Of a stretch of 64,000 nucleotides of DNA, positions 23,887-36,000 are shown in pieces. Both the position numbers and the translations under genes were made by a program. The stretch comes from Siniperca chuatsi. Lineage: Eukaryota > Chordata > Actinopteri > Centrarchiformes > Sinipercidae. Below the pieces are notes generated by a model that was given only the letters and a program-made list of their open reading frames with translations, ran no database searches and was not told the origin of the DNA. The stretch spans positions 20,645,042 to 20,709,041 of the forward strand of contig NC_058059.1 in the NCBI RefSeq assembly GCF_020085105.1, written 5' to 3'. Each line of letters starts with the position of its first letter. Within the stretch, counting starts at the first letter, position 1.

Positions 23887-24970
23887 TGAGAAACTAAATC
23901 TGGCATTTGAAAGTGATTGCAAAAAGATTAACTGAAGAAATAAGCTGAGTGATGAGCATAAGGACTTGGAGCATGTGCAAAAAAGCACAATAAATGTGTT
24001 GCCTTTGTAAAGTCAGTGCTGAATGACATGCCAGTGATCCATCACTTTTTAAACAGGTTTTTAAAACAGGCAGAATAGTCCAAATAGAAAAATAAACTGT
24101 CAGCAGATTTCCTTTGCATGACTGGACACAGGAAGATACTGTATGATCACATCTGCTGCTTGCCACACATTGTGGGGGGGTGTGATACTATTTGATTGCC
24201 AGTGACAATGTGTTGTGGCCCAGCACGTCCTGCCCTCCCATAGATAAGTGTGGTGATGACGTGTACAAAAGACCACGCCTACAAAGTGTCATACAGGAGT
24301 GATGAGGGAAAAAACATTTCCTGTGGTTGCTTTTTTCTGGGATTCAATAATCTATTTTACAAGTAGGCCACACAGTGTGGTGTGGTGCCTTCAAGTTACG
24401 TCCAGCCTGTTGTCATTATAAGAAGAGACCCAACACTCCAATGCAAGAAACAGAAAAAACAACTTGCCAACTTAGAAGATGATCATGAACATCCCTTGGT
24501 ATGGTTACAAGTGGGGGCCTCAGAAATAATTTAACAATTTAGTTTAGTTTCTAAATTGTGATGTTTAATGACCTTTGACCACTTTGTCAACTCTCCATCA
24601 AGCACAGACAGCCACTGTCATTCATTCCTCAGAAAAGGCATTTTATTTTGTTGCAAAACATTAATTTATCAGCACTCCTGTCTGGCACGCCAATAAAATA
24701 TGTCAGAAGTGATAAGTCCTGATACTGGCTGGGGCGTCTTGGATGTTTGCCATGTGGTGAGTCGTATCCCAGGAACCACATGGCATCCCCGTCTCTCTGT
24801 CCCTATGTTTCCCTGTCAAAACTGTCTGATAAAACCAAACAACAAATGCCATAAACTTTTTCAAAAGAAAGACTTGATATTGCTTTGTAATATACAGTAT
24901 AATAATTCATTATTTTTTATTTATTGATTGTGTTTGCTTAATAACACAAAGCTGACATCTTTAACTTTTA
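20755..24970. other. Long intergenic region, no gene
   Basis: No convincing exon on either strand. Visible items are a two-copy 18-base repeat (GGATGGAAGAATAAGGAA) at 20760-20797, a combined RUNX/GATA word TGTGGTTATC at 22589-22598, an AGATAAG at about 24243, and a (TAA)n microsatellite at 23830-23886. Frames such as 22170-22487 minus and 23770-23988 minus are chance or microsatellite products. As the gap between gfi1b and gtf3c5, it may contain blood enhancers. Confidence 0.45.
23830..23886. repeat. (TAA)n microsatellite
   Basis: About 18 TAA units preceded by (TA)n. Plain simple repeat. Confidence 0.95.
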
Positions 24971-25219
24971 GTGATAAATTTCCCTGGAAAATTTGAAGGC
25001 AGCATCATTGCAAGCAGATCTACTGCAGTGGTTACCAACCTGGGGATAGGGCCCCCTCCAATGGGCTGCTAGATAAATCTGAAGATTCGTGAAATGATAA
25101 ACAGGATGGGAAAGCAGAAAAATAACATTTCTGCTACTTAAAATTATTTCTTCTAAAATTCCCCTGGTCTTTGCTTTCTTATTGCCACCTGGCAATATCG
25201 GCCTGTTGATTGGTCCACT

Positions 25220-25525
25220 GCTTTGGTCCAGATTGAAATATCCCAAAAACTATTAGATGGATTGCTAAGACATTTTGTTCCTCTAGCTCGATCATCAGGA
25301 CAAAATTTGAATGACCTAATACCTCCAAAACTAATAACATTTCCATCACCCTCAGCTGTACTTTGCATTTAGTGTTAATTAGCAAACGTTATGCTAACAT
25401 GCTAAACTACGATGGTGAACATAGTAAACTTTATATCTGCATGACATCAGCATGTTAACGCTGTGCTTAAGTACTGCCTCACAGAGTGTGCACACAGTGA
25501 ATGGCTGTAGACTCTTTAGTATTGT
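25220..25525 (+). repeat. Dispersed repeat family X, copy 2
   Basis: It shares CCATCACCCTCAGCTGTAC, TTAGTGTTAATTAGCAAACG and GCTAACATGCTAAACTA-type words with the copy in gtf3c5 intron 10 (41330-41730), in the same orientation. Confidence 0.6.
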
Positions 25526-25544
25526 TAATTTAGATATTACTGGA

Positions 25545-26672
25545 CAATCTTTCATTTTCCCTAAAATCTCTTCAGATAAAACAGGGAAACAAAATTCCTC
25601 TTTCATTATCTTAGGTCAAAGTGAAAACATAGCACTGAAATGGCTCTCCTCAAAGTAACTAACGACATTCTTATGCGTGCAGAAAAAGGTGAATTTTCCA
25701 TTTTAGTTTAACTTGACTTATCTGCTGCCTTTCACACCACTGATCATGCTATTTTAATTGATAGACTACTGTGCTGGGTTGGTATCTCTGGTACTGCACT
25801 CAAATGGTTTTCCTCTTATTTGTCTGACAGACACTTCAGTGTGCACATTAACAATTTTGTGTCTTCCTCTGCTCCTCTCTTGTGTGGGGTCCCTCAGGGG
25901 TCGATCCTTGTACCTATTCTGTTCTCATTATATATGCTACCTCTGGGTCATCTGCTTACCTCCTCCAGTGGTATCTCTTACCATTCCTATGCAGATGACA
26001 CACAGCTTTACTTCTCAGTTAAACCTAATAACCTCAATAACCTTACCACCCTTCATGACTGTCTAGCTTCTGTAACAAATTGGATGTCTCAAAATTTCCT
26101 CCATCTCAATTCTGACAAAACTGAGGTCCGTGTGAACGGCCCCGGTCGCACATCACCCAAATTCTTGCCTCCCTTCATTGGCTTCCAGTAAAACACAGAA
26201 TCAACTTCAGAATCTTACTGACGTACAAGGCCTCGTTTGGCCTGGCACCTGCATACAGCAGAATTGCCTCTCCAATCATCTGATCAAGACCTTTTATCTG
26301 TCCCCCGTTCCTATTTTAATTCCAGAGGGGACCGTGCTTTTGCAGTTAGCTCCTAAACTTTGGAACAGGCTTTTCCATTCCATCAGATCTGCTGAATCTG
26401 TGGTTTGTTTTAAACGGCTGCTGAAAACTAATTTCTATAGGTTAGGTTTCATAAATACTCTGTTTTGCCTTTAGTTTTGTTTATTTTTGGTTGTGTGCCT
26501 TAATTTTGTCTGTGTATCATGCATATGTATTTGTTTGTGTGTATATATGCATGTATGTTTTTATGTATGTATGTATACTTGTTTTGTATGTGTCTTTTTT
26601 ATCCTGTGAAGCACTTTGTAACTATGTGTTTTAAAAAGTGCTATATAAATTAAAAAATTATTAAAGAAATTA
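25545..26672 (+). mobile_element. L2-type LINE, truncated copy D (second subfamily)
   Basis: Plus-strand RT fragment: [52 protein letters not shown], the catalytic [11 protein letters not shown] and HLNSDKTEV. After an internal deletion come the C-terminal words LAPKLWNRLFHSIRS and a short tail (ATTATTAAAG). Sequence differences show a different L2 subfamily from copies A-C. It is 5'-truncated and frame-broken, inserted in the hAT element. Confidence 0.8.
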
Positions 26673-26899
26673 TTATTACTGCACAAACATATTCAACCAG
26701 TGACATGGGTCACAAGTAGACATTGCTTTGTTTCAGGGGTCACAAGCCAAAAAGGTTGGGAACCACTGGTCTACTTTACTGTAGAAAAATTGAAATGCTT
26801 GTGCAGCTGCGTGACAGTTGTGGGCAAATCTTCACATTAAAGCCACTTGTTGAATAAATTACAAGAGTGCAGGGAAAGCAATGACTGATGATGATCTTT

Positions 26900-27320
26900 T
26901 GTTTTGCCTACAGAAAATGACTAGGCTTCGTAGGTGTGGCCTAATGTCTACATCACACATCCAAATATGACCATTCATACAGAAAGCCTTTCAGACTGAC
27001 AAACAGTCAGCTGCAGGTCCAGAGGTTGGAAGTGCAGAGGCTGAGAGAAGAGATGACAGAAGAGTGGATATGCTGAGTGAAAAGTCAGAGTGAGTGGGAG
27101 CAGGGGGGTGAAATCTGAGGGCAGCAGGCTCTTTCAGAGTATGCTGGGCGGTGGAGAGTGTCTGATAACCTTATCATGGCCTCCCCACACTGTAACGGCT
27201 GGAACAGGCCAGCAGAGCTGCAGGGAGGAGCGAACAGGCCTTCGACTGAGATAGCACCACAAGCTGGACAAATATTCGATGGACGAGGGCCCCCTAGAGA
27301 CAGAGAGAAAAGAAAGAGAG
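26900..27320. promoter_or_regulatory. Candidate blood enhancer cluster downstream of gfi1b
   Basis: Within 190 bases lie an E-box CAGCTG (27008-27013), an ETS-type GGAAGT (27028-27033), a back-to-back GATA pair TGATAACCTTATCA (27163-27176) and a MYB-type TAACGG (27194-27199). In mouse, Gfi1b is controlled by enhancers 13-17 kb downstream, between it and the next gene, bound by GATA, ETS and E-box factors. The equivalent position and motif set here suggest function, but short motifs are common by chance. Confidence 0.3.
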
Positions 27321-27329
27321 AAAGAGAAA

Positions 27330-27950
27330 GATCGTCAAAATCCTTACTTCACCACAGCACACAACAGATTGTCAGTCAAAGCCTTGGGTTTTTTTCTGTC
27401 CCCTCCTCCTTACATCTCTCCCACAAAACACTGAGCTTCATAACATTGTGATAGGCCAGGCTGAATGTCGCCATTTATGTTTTTATTGAAGCTTCTGATA
27501 GTGTTCACAAAGTTCAAACAGTTGTATGCTTCAATTTCCATAAATGGAAGCCAGTACAACAGAACATAATAAACCCACAAGAACACATAGTTAACATAGT
27601 GAAGTGTACAAGCCGACAAAACAAACTGAGATTTACAAGTAAATAAATTAAAAATAATAAATGAAATTTAAAAAACAAGCAAACATGACCCTACAGTACC
27701 AGTAACCCGCTCTACACTGATCCTCTAAGAACTGTGTGATAGAGGGTGAGAGTTATTGTTAGAAGTGGTATGGACTTCTCCCAGAAAACCAGTGAAGTTT
27801 ACCAGTGGGGTTTAAAGTTTCCTAATATCCTCAAGTCTATTTGTCAGACTAAACCCGATTCTTTCAAAGGTGGAGGGTACCTGACAAATCACTTCTGATG
27901 CTTTTCAGTGTTGTGGTATTTTCCTTGCAGTTATAAGCCTGTAAGCAACA
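27330..27950. other. Intergenic, no feature seen
   Basis: A purine-rich tract (AGAGAAAGAGAAAGA) at about 27300-27330 is followed by AT-rich DNA. No gene. Confidence 0.4.
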
Positions 27951-27954
27951 TGCT

Positions 27955-28144
27955 TTTTTTCACAGCAGACATTTTGACTTGTCATCACAGAAAAAGCACA
28001 GGTGTAACATTAACGATGGCTCCATGCTACAGTATTCAACTATCACAGTGAGCCGTGTACGTCATTTACAGAGCCATCATTAATGTTATCAGTTACACCT
28101 GTGCCTTTGCTGCTATGACAAGTCATAATGTCTGCTGTGAGAAA
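27955..28144. mobile_element. Foldback MITE (190 bp hairpin)
   Basis: The left arm (27959-28022), from CACAGCAGACATTTTGACTT to ACGATGGCTC, is mirrored by the right arm (28070-28140) from GAGCCATCATTAATG to GTCTGCTGTG, with a ~47-base loop. About 85 percent of arm positions pair by eye. It is a non-coding inverted-repeat transposon of unknown superfamily. A transcript would fold into a strong stem. Confidence 0.75.
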
Positions 28145-28184
28145 GGTGTAAAACCTTACCCAGAGTCAGATGAGAAAATGTTAA

Positions 28185-28690
28185 TCAGTTTCATCACTGT
28201 GTATCCAGTACATAGTTGATCCAGGAACTGCTTAGCCTAGCTTAGCGCAAAGACCGGAAGCAGGGGGAAACCTGGGGAAACTGTTAGCATAGCCCTGTCA
28301 TGAACAAACAAAAGAAATACACTTTTCAAGAACTCCAAACCTGTCTAATTTACTTTACATGTTGCAAGCTACCCACCAACCCATCCAAGAGACATGTGGA
28401 TTTTGGTAGAGGCAACCATACTGTGAGGATAGAACTATTGAGCCTTTGCGTGCGGACACTGGTCCCAGTGGTTGTTGGTTAAGAAATAGCTCATACACCT
28501 AACATAAACAATACTGTCTACTTGTTGTCTATGGTTATGTTTTATTTCTACATGTGTGAAATAAACAAAAGTCAACTTTGTAATTGTTGAAAGGCACGTT
28601 TTTCATTTACTACTTTTCATCATTAAGCTAAGCTAGGCTAAATATATCCCAGACCTGTTCCTGGACTAGATGCACAGAGATGAAATACAG
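28185..28690. mobile_element. Inverted-repeat DNA element (~0.5 kb)
   Basis: Left words TTTCATCACTGTG, CCAGGAAC and TAGCCTAGCTTAGCG (28187-28247) return inverted at 28622-28690 as AAGCTAAGCTAGGCTA, GTTCCTGGACTAG and CACAGAGATGAAA. The interior (GACCGGAAGCAGGGGGAAAC) resembles a repeat common in percomorphs. The 60-codon frame inside is not a gene. Confidence 0.5.
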
Positions 28691-28699
28691 TGTAACAAG

Positions 28700-29900
28700 T
28701 TGATAATTCATTAGTTGCAGTTCTACATCTAGCACATGAGAGCCAAAAAGCAGCATCACATTCTCCAGCTGACCTCCAATTAGGGAAGTTATTTTCCCAA
28801 TCTCTATAACTGCACATGAATGCACCATTCCAGCAGACTTTTCAGTAATTTTGCACTTTCAGCTGCATATTTTCCATACAGACATATGACAGAACACAAT
28901 TATGATATATTTATATATATATATATGATAAATATTTCACCAAAATGTCAGACTGGTCTTTAAAAATAACAAGATAAAATAAAATGTAATGAAATCCCAA
29001 TACTCCAACTCAAATGAAAATGATTCAAAAAAGTGAAAGCCTTGTACTCCCTTAAAGGCATGAGAAAAGAAGACAAACTAGAATCAAAGTAAACACAGTG
29101 TCACTTCAGACTAATTGTGTATATAAAAGCATCTTAAATAACTCGGTAAACACACAGACACAACTGTTTCTTCTCTGAGGGGTTGACAGTCTGTTGACAG
29201 TTTCTGGGAGGGACAGCACACAAATCCTCTTTACAACCCTCTGACAACAGTGGCCTTCTGACAATACAAAGATACTTTTAGTGACTGTTAAAATACTCAC
29301 TCCTATTACTCATATCAAATAATAATACATAGACAGACCATTCACTTAGACTCAGAGCACTCAAGAAAATGTATTTACTTGTGTTGTTTAAATTTGATGG
29401 AGCCAAATCCCATCAATCCCACAGCCAGAGAATTTCTGACTGCATTTTGTTTGGTTTTACACTGCCATCACGTGGCCAAATGTGTACATTGCTTCATGTT
29501 TAAAAAAATAAAGCATATAAAATAAAAAAATAAAAGAAGAACATAGATGATAGATGTTATTTGAATAATGTAAAAACAGTATTAAATTTCTAATACAATC
29601 TATAAGAGGATTCTACCTGACTATCTTGGAATGTCACTGAGTTAAAACTCTGCATTTAGATAAATATCTATCCAATGCATTTCATGACTTCTTTGTTTTT
29701 TTCAGATTTCTTAGATGTAAGACAAACGTAAGAAATTGTTCTATTTGAATGTTCAACTTAAATGTTGTTGACAACTTGAATGGGTTTTGTTTAAGTTTTA
29801 TTTTTACTTAAGCGCAGTCTGCGCAAATAAATGATGCGGAACTATATGCATGCGTTAGCGTTTCCACCCGGCCTTATTTTGCACTTGGACGCACATTCAC
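28700..29900. other. Intergenic before gtf3c5, nothing clear
   Basis: AT-rich sequence with a (TA)n run at about 28908-28926. No exon, RNA gene or clear transposon end. Confidence 0.4.
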
Positions 29901-30008
29901 GCTGCTGTAACGACAGGAGTGTTTTGAGCGGGTTACTCTCATTCAGTTTCTAACGGTAACTGCAGTGTTCTTTATGCCAGCGTAAATATCACAATTAAAA
30001 GAGCCAAC
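29860..30008 (+). promoter_or_regulatory. gtf3c5: gtf3c5 core promoter and 5' leader (inferred)
   Basis: The GC content and CpG number rise just before the start codon (GTTAGCGTTTCCACCCGGCC, GACGCACATTCACGCTG). No TATA box is seen. This suits a housekeeping promoter. The transcription start is not determined. Confidence 0.35.
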
Positions 30009-33000
30009 ATGGCGCACTCGGAGATGAAGCTGGATTTTACTCTGAAAGAACTGACTCTTTCCTGTCAGGCTGAAGATGTCGATGTCCCCGGCAGCTCGTC
30101 CACCGTGGAGCTGCAGGACAACAGACTGATGTGTGTTGAGTATCCGGCGATGGTCACCAGTGTGGACAAGATGCTGGAGACCCTCGGGGGTGAACAAGCA
30201 GTGTCCAAAGTAAGCTATCAGGCCCGGGTATTATTAGCTACACTGTGGGGGCCTTAAAGCAGTCTTAAATACCGTTACAGTTCACAAAGTCTCGTATAGA
30301 TTTCATAATGTTACACGTAATTCTGTAGTTGTATGCCACAAACTGAGACAAATGGGAGTGTAAAACAAACACAAGTACGTTGTAATGTTGGGGTATATGA
30401 ATTTTAAGTTACATAGCTTCATAGTTAGCCACAATGGTAAATTTCAGGGTTTTATGAAACGTTTGTCCACCTAACAAAAGCTAAACCGCGCTAATCTGTC
30501 ACCTGTCTGCATTTCCTGTTGATCCCACAGACCTTCGCTCATCCCAACAGGCGTCTGGAGCTGCGTTACCGACCTCAGGACCCTTTCTGTCACTCTCTGT
30601 GTGGAAACCGCTTCCCGTCAAGCAACCTCCTCCTCAGAGTGCGGCGGCGGGTGCGAAAAAAGGACCCCAAGGACGCTGAGATCCGCATGGACATACTCGG
30701 AGTCATAGGAACAACATACAAATTTCAAGGTTGGATTAAAAGTCCTCATAGTGTATGAAGTTTTCGAACATTTTCTGGATAATATTTCAGTATCTCCCAT
30801 TTGTCCACCCACATCGTGATGAATTGTGGTTTCAAGTTGAGTTAATAACATTTCCTTTATTTTTCCCTTTGCACCTCTTTTAGTGGTTCTGTTTTCCTTG
30901 TCACTACTGTCAAACAGTGATCTATTTTCTTTTTGCAGGGCTGGCAGACTTTCAGTGCCTCGCTGTGCATTCAGAAGGTGGAAAAAACGCGTCTTTGTAC
31001 GAAAAAATCATCCTCCGCAAACCAGAGAATCAAGAGTTCTTTGAGCAGCCCATGCCATACTTTCTTCCCCCGGCCATCTTCTCACGCCTCGACAGTCCTG
31101 TGGATTATTTCTACCGGCCTGACATCCATCAAAACTCAGTGTGAGGGCTGGGTGGGAAAAACATCATTTACTCGGTCAACCTTGCAACTTCTGCTAGTTA
31201 TTTGTCCTGTCCAAACAACAATATTGGAAACTCTATATGTTTAATTTCACTGTGATCCTGATGCAGCTTATCAGGAATATATTAATAAAACATTTCTCCT
31301 CCTTTCCTGTTTATAGCCAGTTGCCCATCAACAAGAAGAACTTTATTGGTTTGAATCGTGCTCGCCGCCCCCACAACGCCATCTTTGTCAGCTTCACTGA
31401 TCCCACTGTGCCCACCGAGTGCATCGAGGCGGCCAGGGTCAACTGGGCACGAGTTTGCCTAAAGGAGAATGACAAGCAGGCTGAAGAACAACTGAAAAAG
31501 GTATGTGTGCTGCTGTAATCATGGTTACCGATTACTAAAAGCACAACGCACCCTCTGATTGCCAGGGTCACTAGTGTAATGTAAAGAATAATGTAGAGAA
31601 ATTCGAGGCACTCTGATGTTAGTTAAGTCCTTTATTACAGCAGGAGGGACCATAACTTACACCAGAGTACAAGGAATCCACACTGGCCATTTAAAGGCTT
31701 CTCCAGACAAAATGTAATTGAGGGCTCATTAGATAAAAATTAACTCTGACTCTTTAATTGAACAGGGCTCATTTGACAATAGCAAACCGCAAAAGTAAAA
31801 TACAAAAATAAAGTAAAAGTAAATTAATTCACACTGATGAAAGACTAGGCTGACAATTCTCTGCTATATTTTCTTTAAAACAGTAAATATTCATTGTCTT
31901 ATTATCTTCTGTGGCTAAAAGGAGCCCTGTTGAGTTTTCTTGTATATAAAGTTTCTGTTAGTCTTCAAAACGCTTTGTGTATATCCTTGAGGCCTAACAA
32001 ACGTGTTGAATTCATTTCCTTCCTCCATAAACCATTTGCAAAATGGAAAAATGTTAAACCTGCATTGTTTAAATCCATGTTTTCTAGCTTGCAGTCTTCT
32101 TCTTCCCTGCTTTTGCCAGTGCATTGCTGTGCTTTTGACGCATTGCTGCCACCTGTAGATCAGTGGAATAGTGTGAAAGTATTGGCAGGAATGTGTATCA
32201 CATCATCCACATACACATGAACAAACTAAACGGAGACCCACATGTACAAACATTGCTCCATAGCACTACTAGTGGTCATAAACTCCACAGAGCACCTTTA
32301 ATAACTTAAAAATGTCTGTGACTGTATTTAAATTCCCTTCTCACACTGTTGTCACTTTATTTTTTCTTCTATATTTTGGCTCACATTACGCAGTGACTGC
32401 TAATGAAAGCCAGTTCTTTTTACACCAGGCCATTTTTGACAGTCACTCTATTCAGCAGTGTAGCCAAACCATCATAAACAACAGTTTTCACTCCAGAAAT
32501 GGCATCTGGTTGAAGTCAGGAAATTATTTTATATGTTACACAGGTATGACTCAACTTCATTTTCTGGGCTTTTATCTTATCTGAAACCAAACTTTTTGTG
32601 CCTAGATGTTTGAGAGCCGGCCCATCTGGTCACGGAACGCGGTGAAGGCCAACATCAACATCCACCCTGGTAAACTGAAACTGCTGCTGCCCGTCTTCGC
32701 CTACTACATGGTGAGCAGGAGGACGGAGTGCGCTTGGTAAAGTGTGAGCATGCATTTCAGGGGGAAAAAAGCAAATCCCGTTCAAATGCATTTTCCCTGA
32801 TGTCATTCACAGATATTTTGAAACAGCGAAAGATTGAGCACTAAACCTCAGTGAGGTGTTGCTGAACAGAAATGTCTTGAAATGGAAAATCTGTATAGAA
32901 ATAGATTCTCATTTTCTTTAGACTGTGGTGTTGTGAAGCACCTTTCAAAATAATGAAATCCAAAACAACAACCCCACAAGCTACAGCCTCCACGACAGTG

Positions 33001-36000
33001 GTAGAAGAGAAAAAATCCTCTCGGTCAAAGTTTTAAAAAATGGAACACTAAGGCAGTGTTTGTTACACAGCTACTCTACTGGATTGTATTTTATTGTGTT
33101 CATATTGTGTTAAGTGTTCATATTGTTGTGTCCACTCTCATTTGTAGAGTGATTCATGCAGTCTGTTCTCTGCTTTCCTAAGTCCTATGTAAATCACCAA
33201 AGAAATGTAACACAATTGAAATGGGGAATCAGCATTATCTTCTGCCCAAATGTAAATTAAACATCATTTACTTTTTTAGGTGACAGGGCCGTGGAGAAGT
33301 CTGTGGGTGAGACTGGGCTATGACCCCCGAAAGAGCACAGAGTCCAAGAAATACCAGATGCTGGACTTCAGGATCCGCTGTAGCACCAAGCACGGTAAGA
33401 ACCTGAGGCTGTTACTGTATATTTTCAAGGAGGTTTTATTCAGTTATTTTTTTACTGAGCTCTGTACAGAGTTACTATGGATTTTCCATTCCTGACATCA
33501 AATATTAACAAAAATGAAGTGCTGTGACATTATAGAAATGGATCGCATAAAATAATTTTGAGACAAATTTAGCAAAAGTTAATTGAACATCAGCAGTTTT
33601 CTGTCGAACTTTCTTCAGCAGCCAATTCAGTGATATTGTACACTATCAGTTTTTTATTTTTTGAGTCTTAATGAAAAGTCAAGACCTGTCTGCCTAACCC
33701 TGACTGTTGGTTCCTCTTTCTTCCCACTTTCAGGGTATTCATTATCTGACATGCCAGTAAAAGCCAAGCGGAGTGCCCTTAACTACAGTCTGCCTATCAC
33801 ATTCAACAAAGCAGGTAAGTTTGTGAATTTTAAGTGTGAGTGGCATGTGGACTGCGCATGTGTCGGCGTTTTTGTGTACCTGCCAGAAGCTTCGTCTTAA
33901 ACCATCATAAATTGACGTTTTATCAAGTTTTTAAGCCAAGTTTTCTACGCTACACTGTTCCTGGCCATTGCTTTACCTATATGTTTTAACTTGGTAAAAG
34001 TTTTCAGTCATCGGACGAATGGATCTTAAGTGATTTTAAGCTGGCTGTCAACTCGACATGGTTTACCGGACTGCCTCCACTGCTGGTAGCTTTTATTAAG
34101 GATTTTAAGCTCTTTAGCGCTTTTATGGGCTTTACTGTGGATTTCAAGCTTTGAGCACTCTCACGGACTAACTGCAAGCCTGATGAGTGTGGATCTTGTC
34201 ACATTACCGACTCAAAGCTGAAGAAAAGTATCGCCTGTCTGGAAGCCGAGCCTAGAGAAAAAGACAAGCTCATCCTGGAGTTCTCCACTGTGGCCTTGGC
34301 CCAGGCAAAACACCTTGCAGTCCTCAGCTCCTCTGGCTGCGGCAACCGGAATGGGACCATCCCGTCTCACTCCCCTGACTGCTCCACTCCAGAACTGGAC
34401 AATGATCCCACTCTTCCGTGGCTCAGCTCCATCATCGCTGGCGCCCCGGAGCATGAAGCCATTTCAGCTAAGCCTGAAGATCCGTGGCTCCCTATGGGTG
34501 CAAAGCCCAAAGCAATTGCCATTTCTACTCCTTGCCGAGCTCCAGTGGATGCATAGTCACTCGTCGGCGGGGGTGGTGAGAAGGCTGTGGTGAGTTTGAT
34601 ACCACGTCAACCAGAGCACTGGACTGTAGTCTGCAAGGACAGCCTGCCTCCTCCACCTTCACATCGGGACCTCCCGCTGGCCAACAGGTTTGACATCCTG
34701 GATACGCAGGACTTTCCTCCACTGGAGGGACGCTCCCTTTTTCCAGCGGTCAAGTCTTCCTCCTCTTCTCACCGCAAGTTACTGAAAGAGGCCGTGATCA
34801 GGAGAAGCTCTGGAGGTCTCATTCGTCCTGAGACGGCAGAGAACACCTCTGCTAAGGACGCCGCCCCCTCGCTGCAGCAGTCCCCGGCCACAGCTATCCC
34901 AGGGACAGCTGATGGAACTCAGCGGTCTCCATGATCATCGACTCTGCCTCCTCTCATACCCCCAACTACGAAAGTTGGAGATTACATAGTAAGGAATATC
35001 CGCTTCGTTAATGCAGTCACACACTGCTTTCCCGAAGCTACGACCTCCGACATCCTCGAAAAACTCCCTGGACTCCCGACGACTATCACGAAAATCATAG
35101 TCCATGTCGGCACCAATGACACCACCCGTAAGCAATCTGAGCTGACGAAAGCATACTTCATCCATGCTTTTATTTCGGGTCCAATTCCTACACTGGGCCG
35201 TTTTAGCAGGATCCTCAGCCTTCAGTCTGTCTGCAGTACCTATGACGTTGGCTTTGTTCACAAATTTAACTTCTTATCGTTCTACCTTGTTTGCGTGAGA
35301 TGGTCTTCACCCAAACAAGTCAGGTAGTTGCTGGCGGCTAACCTGCAGCACGCTGTGCTGTCCTCCTCACGTAGTTGACTATTTACATCACCTGTTTCCC
35401 CTCGCTCTTCTTCTTTCTCTTCTCTGCCCTCCATAAACAGCCACGCACCCTCTGCTGTCACTAACTCCTCCTTGTGGACTGAACATAGTGCTGTTATTTG
35501 GAGCCCGGATCCCTCTAGTGCTACTTTTAAAATTCCTGTGGTAATTTTACATAGGTCCTTAATACAAAACAGACACAGCAATAATAATAATTTAATAAAG
35601 ATCCGGGCCAGAACCCTACCTCCATTCTCAACCTCAAATCTGACCCAGTACAGACTTTTTAAGATGGCTCTTCTCAATGTAAGATCCCTCTCTAACAAAA
35701 CGTTTATTTTAAATGATTTTATCTCTTCTACTGATTTAGATTTTATGTTTTTAACAGAATCCTGGTTACGTCCTGGTGATCAGTCAGCTGGCTGAATTGT
35801 GCCCTCCAGATTATGACTGCTTTAGCCGCCCTATGGTCTGTGGTCGAGGTGGGGGCCTTGTTACTGTCTATAGGAAGCATTTAAAGTGTTACCTCATAGC
35901 TTGCAATGATTTTCCTCCTTTTGGAGTGCTCATGTTTAAACTTGGTGGCCCCCTCCTGGTCATATTTGCTATTATTTATTGCCCCCCTAAACCAGCTGGC

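Larger units (their letters stand above)
25026..26768 (+). mobile_element. hAT-type non-autonomous element with nested insertions
   Basis: The left end CAGTGGTTACCAACC at 25026 and the right end GGTTGGGAACCACTG (to about 26768) are inverted repeats with one mismatch. They are the standard fish hAT/MITE terminus. Flanks ATCTACTG and GTCTACTT match at six of eight bases, fitting an aged 8-base hAT target duplication. Subterminal GGGTCACAAG words lie near the right end. Family X repeat (25220-25525) and L2 copy D (about 25545-26672) sit inside, so they arrived later. No transposase. Confidence 0.65.

Noticed and set aside
23770-23988. Poly-isoleucine minus-strand frame
   Set aside because: Pure translation of the (TAA)n microsatellite.
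35282-35698. 138-codon minus-strand frame in gtf3c5 intron 7
   Set aside because: It is antisense to the L2 ORF1/ORF2 junction and shows no family features.
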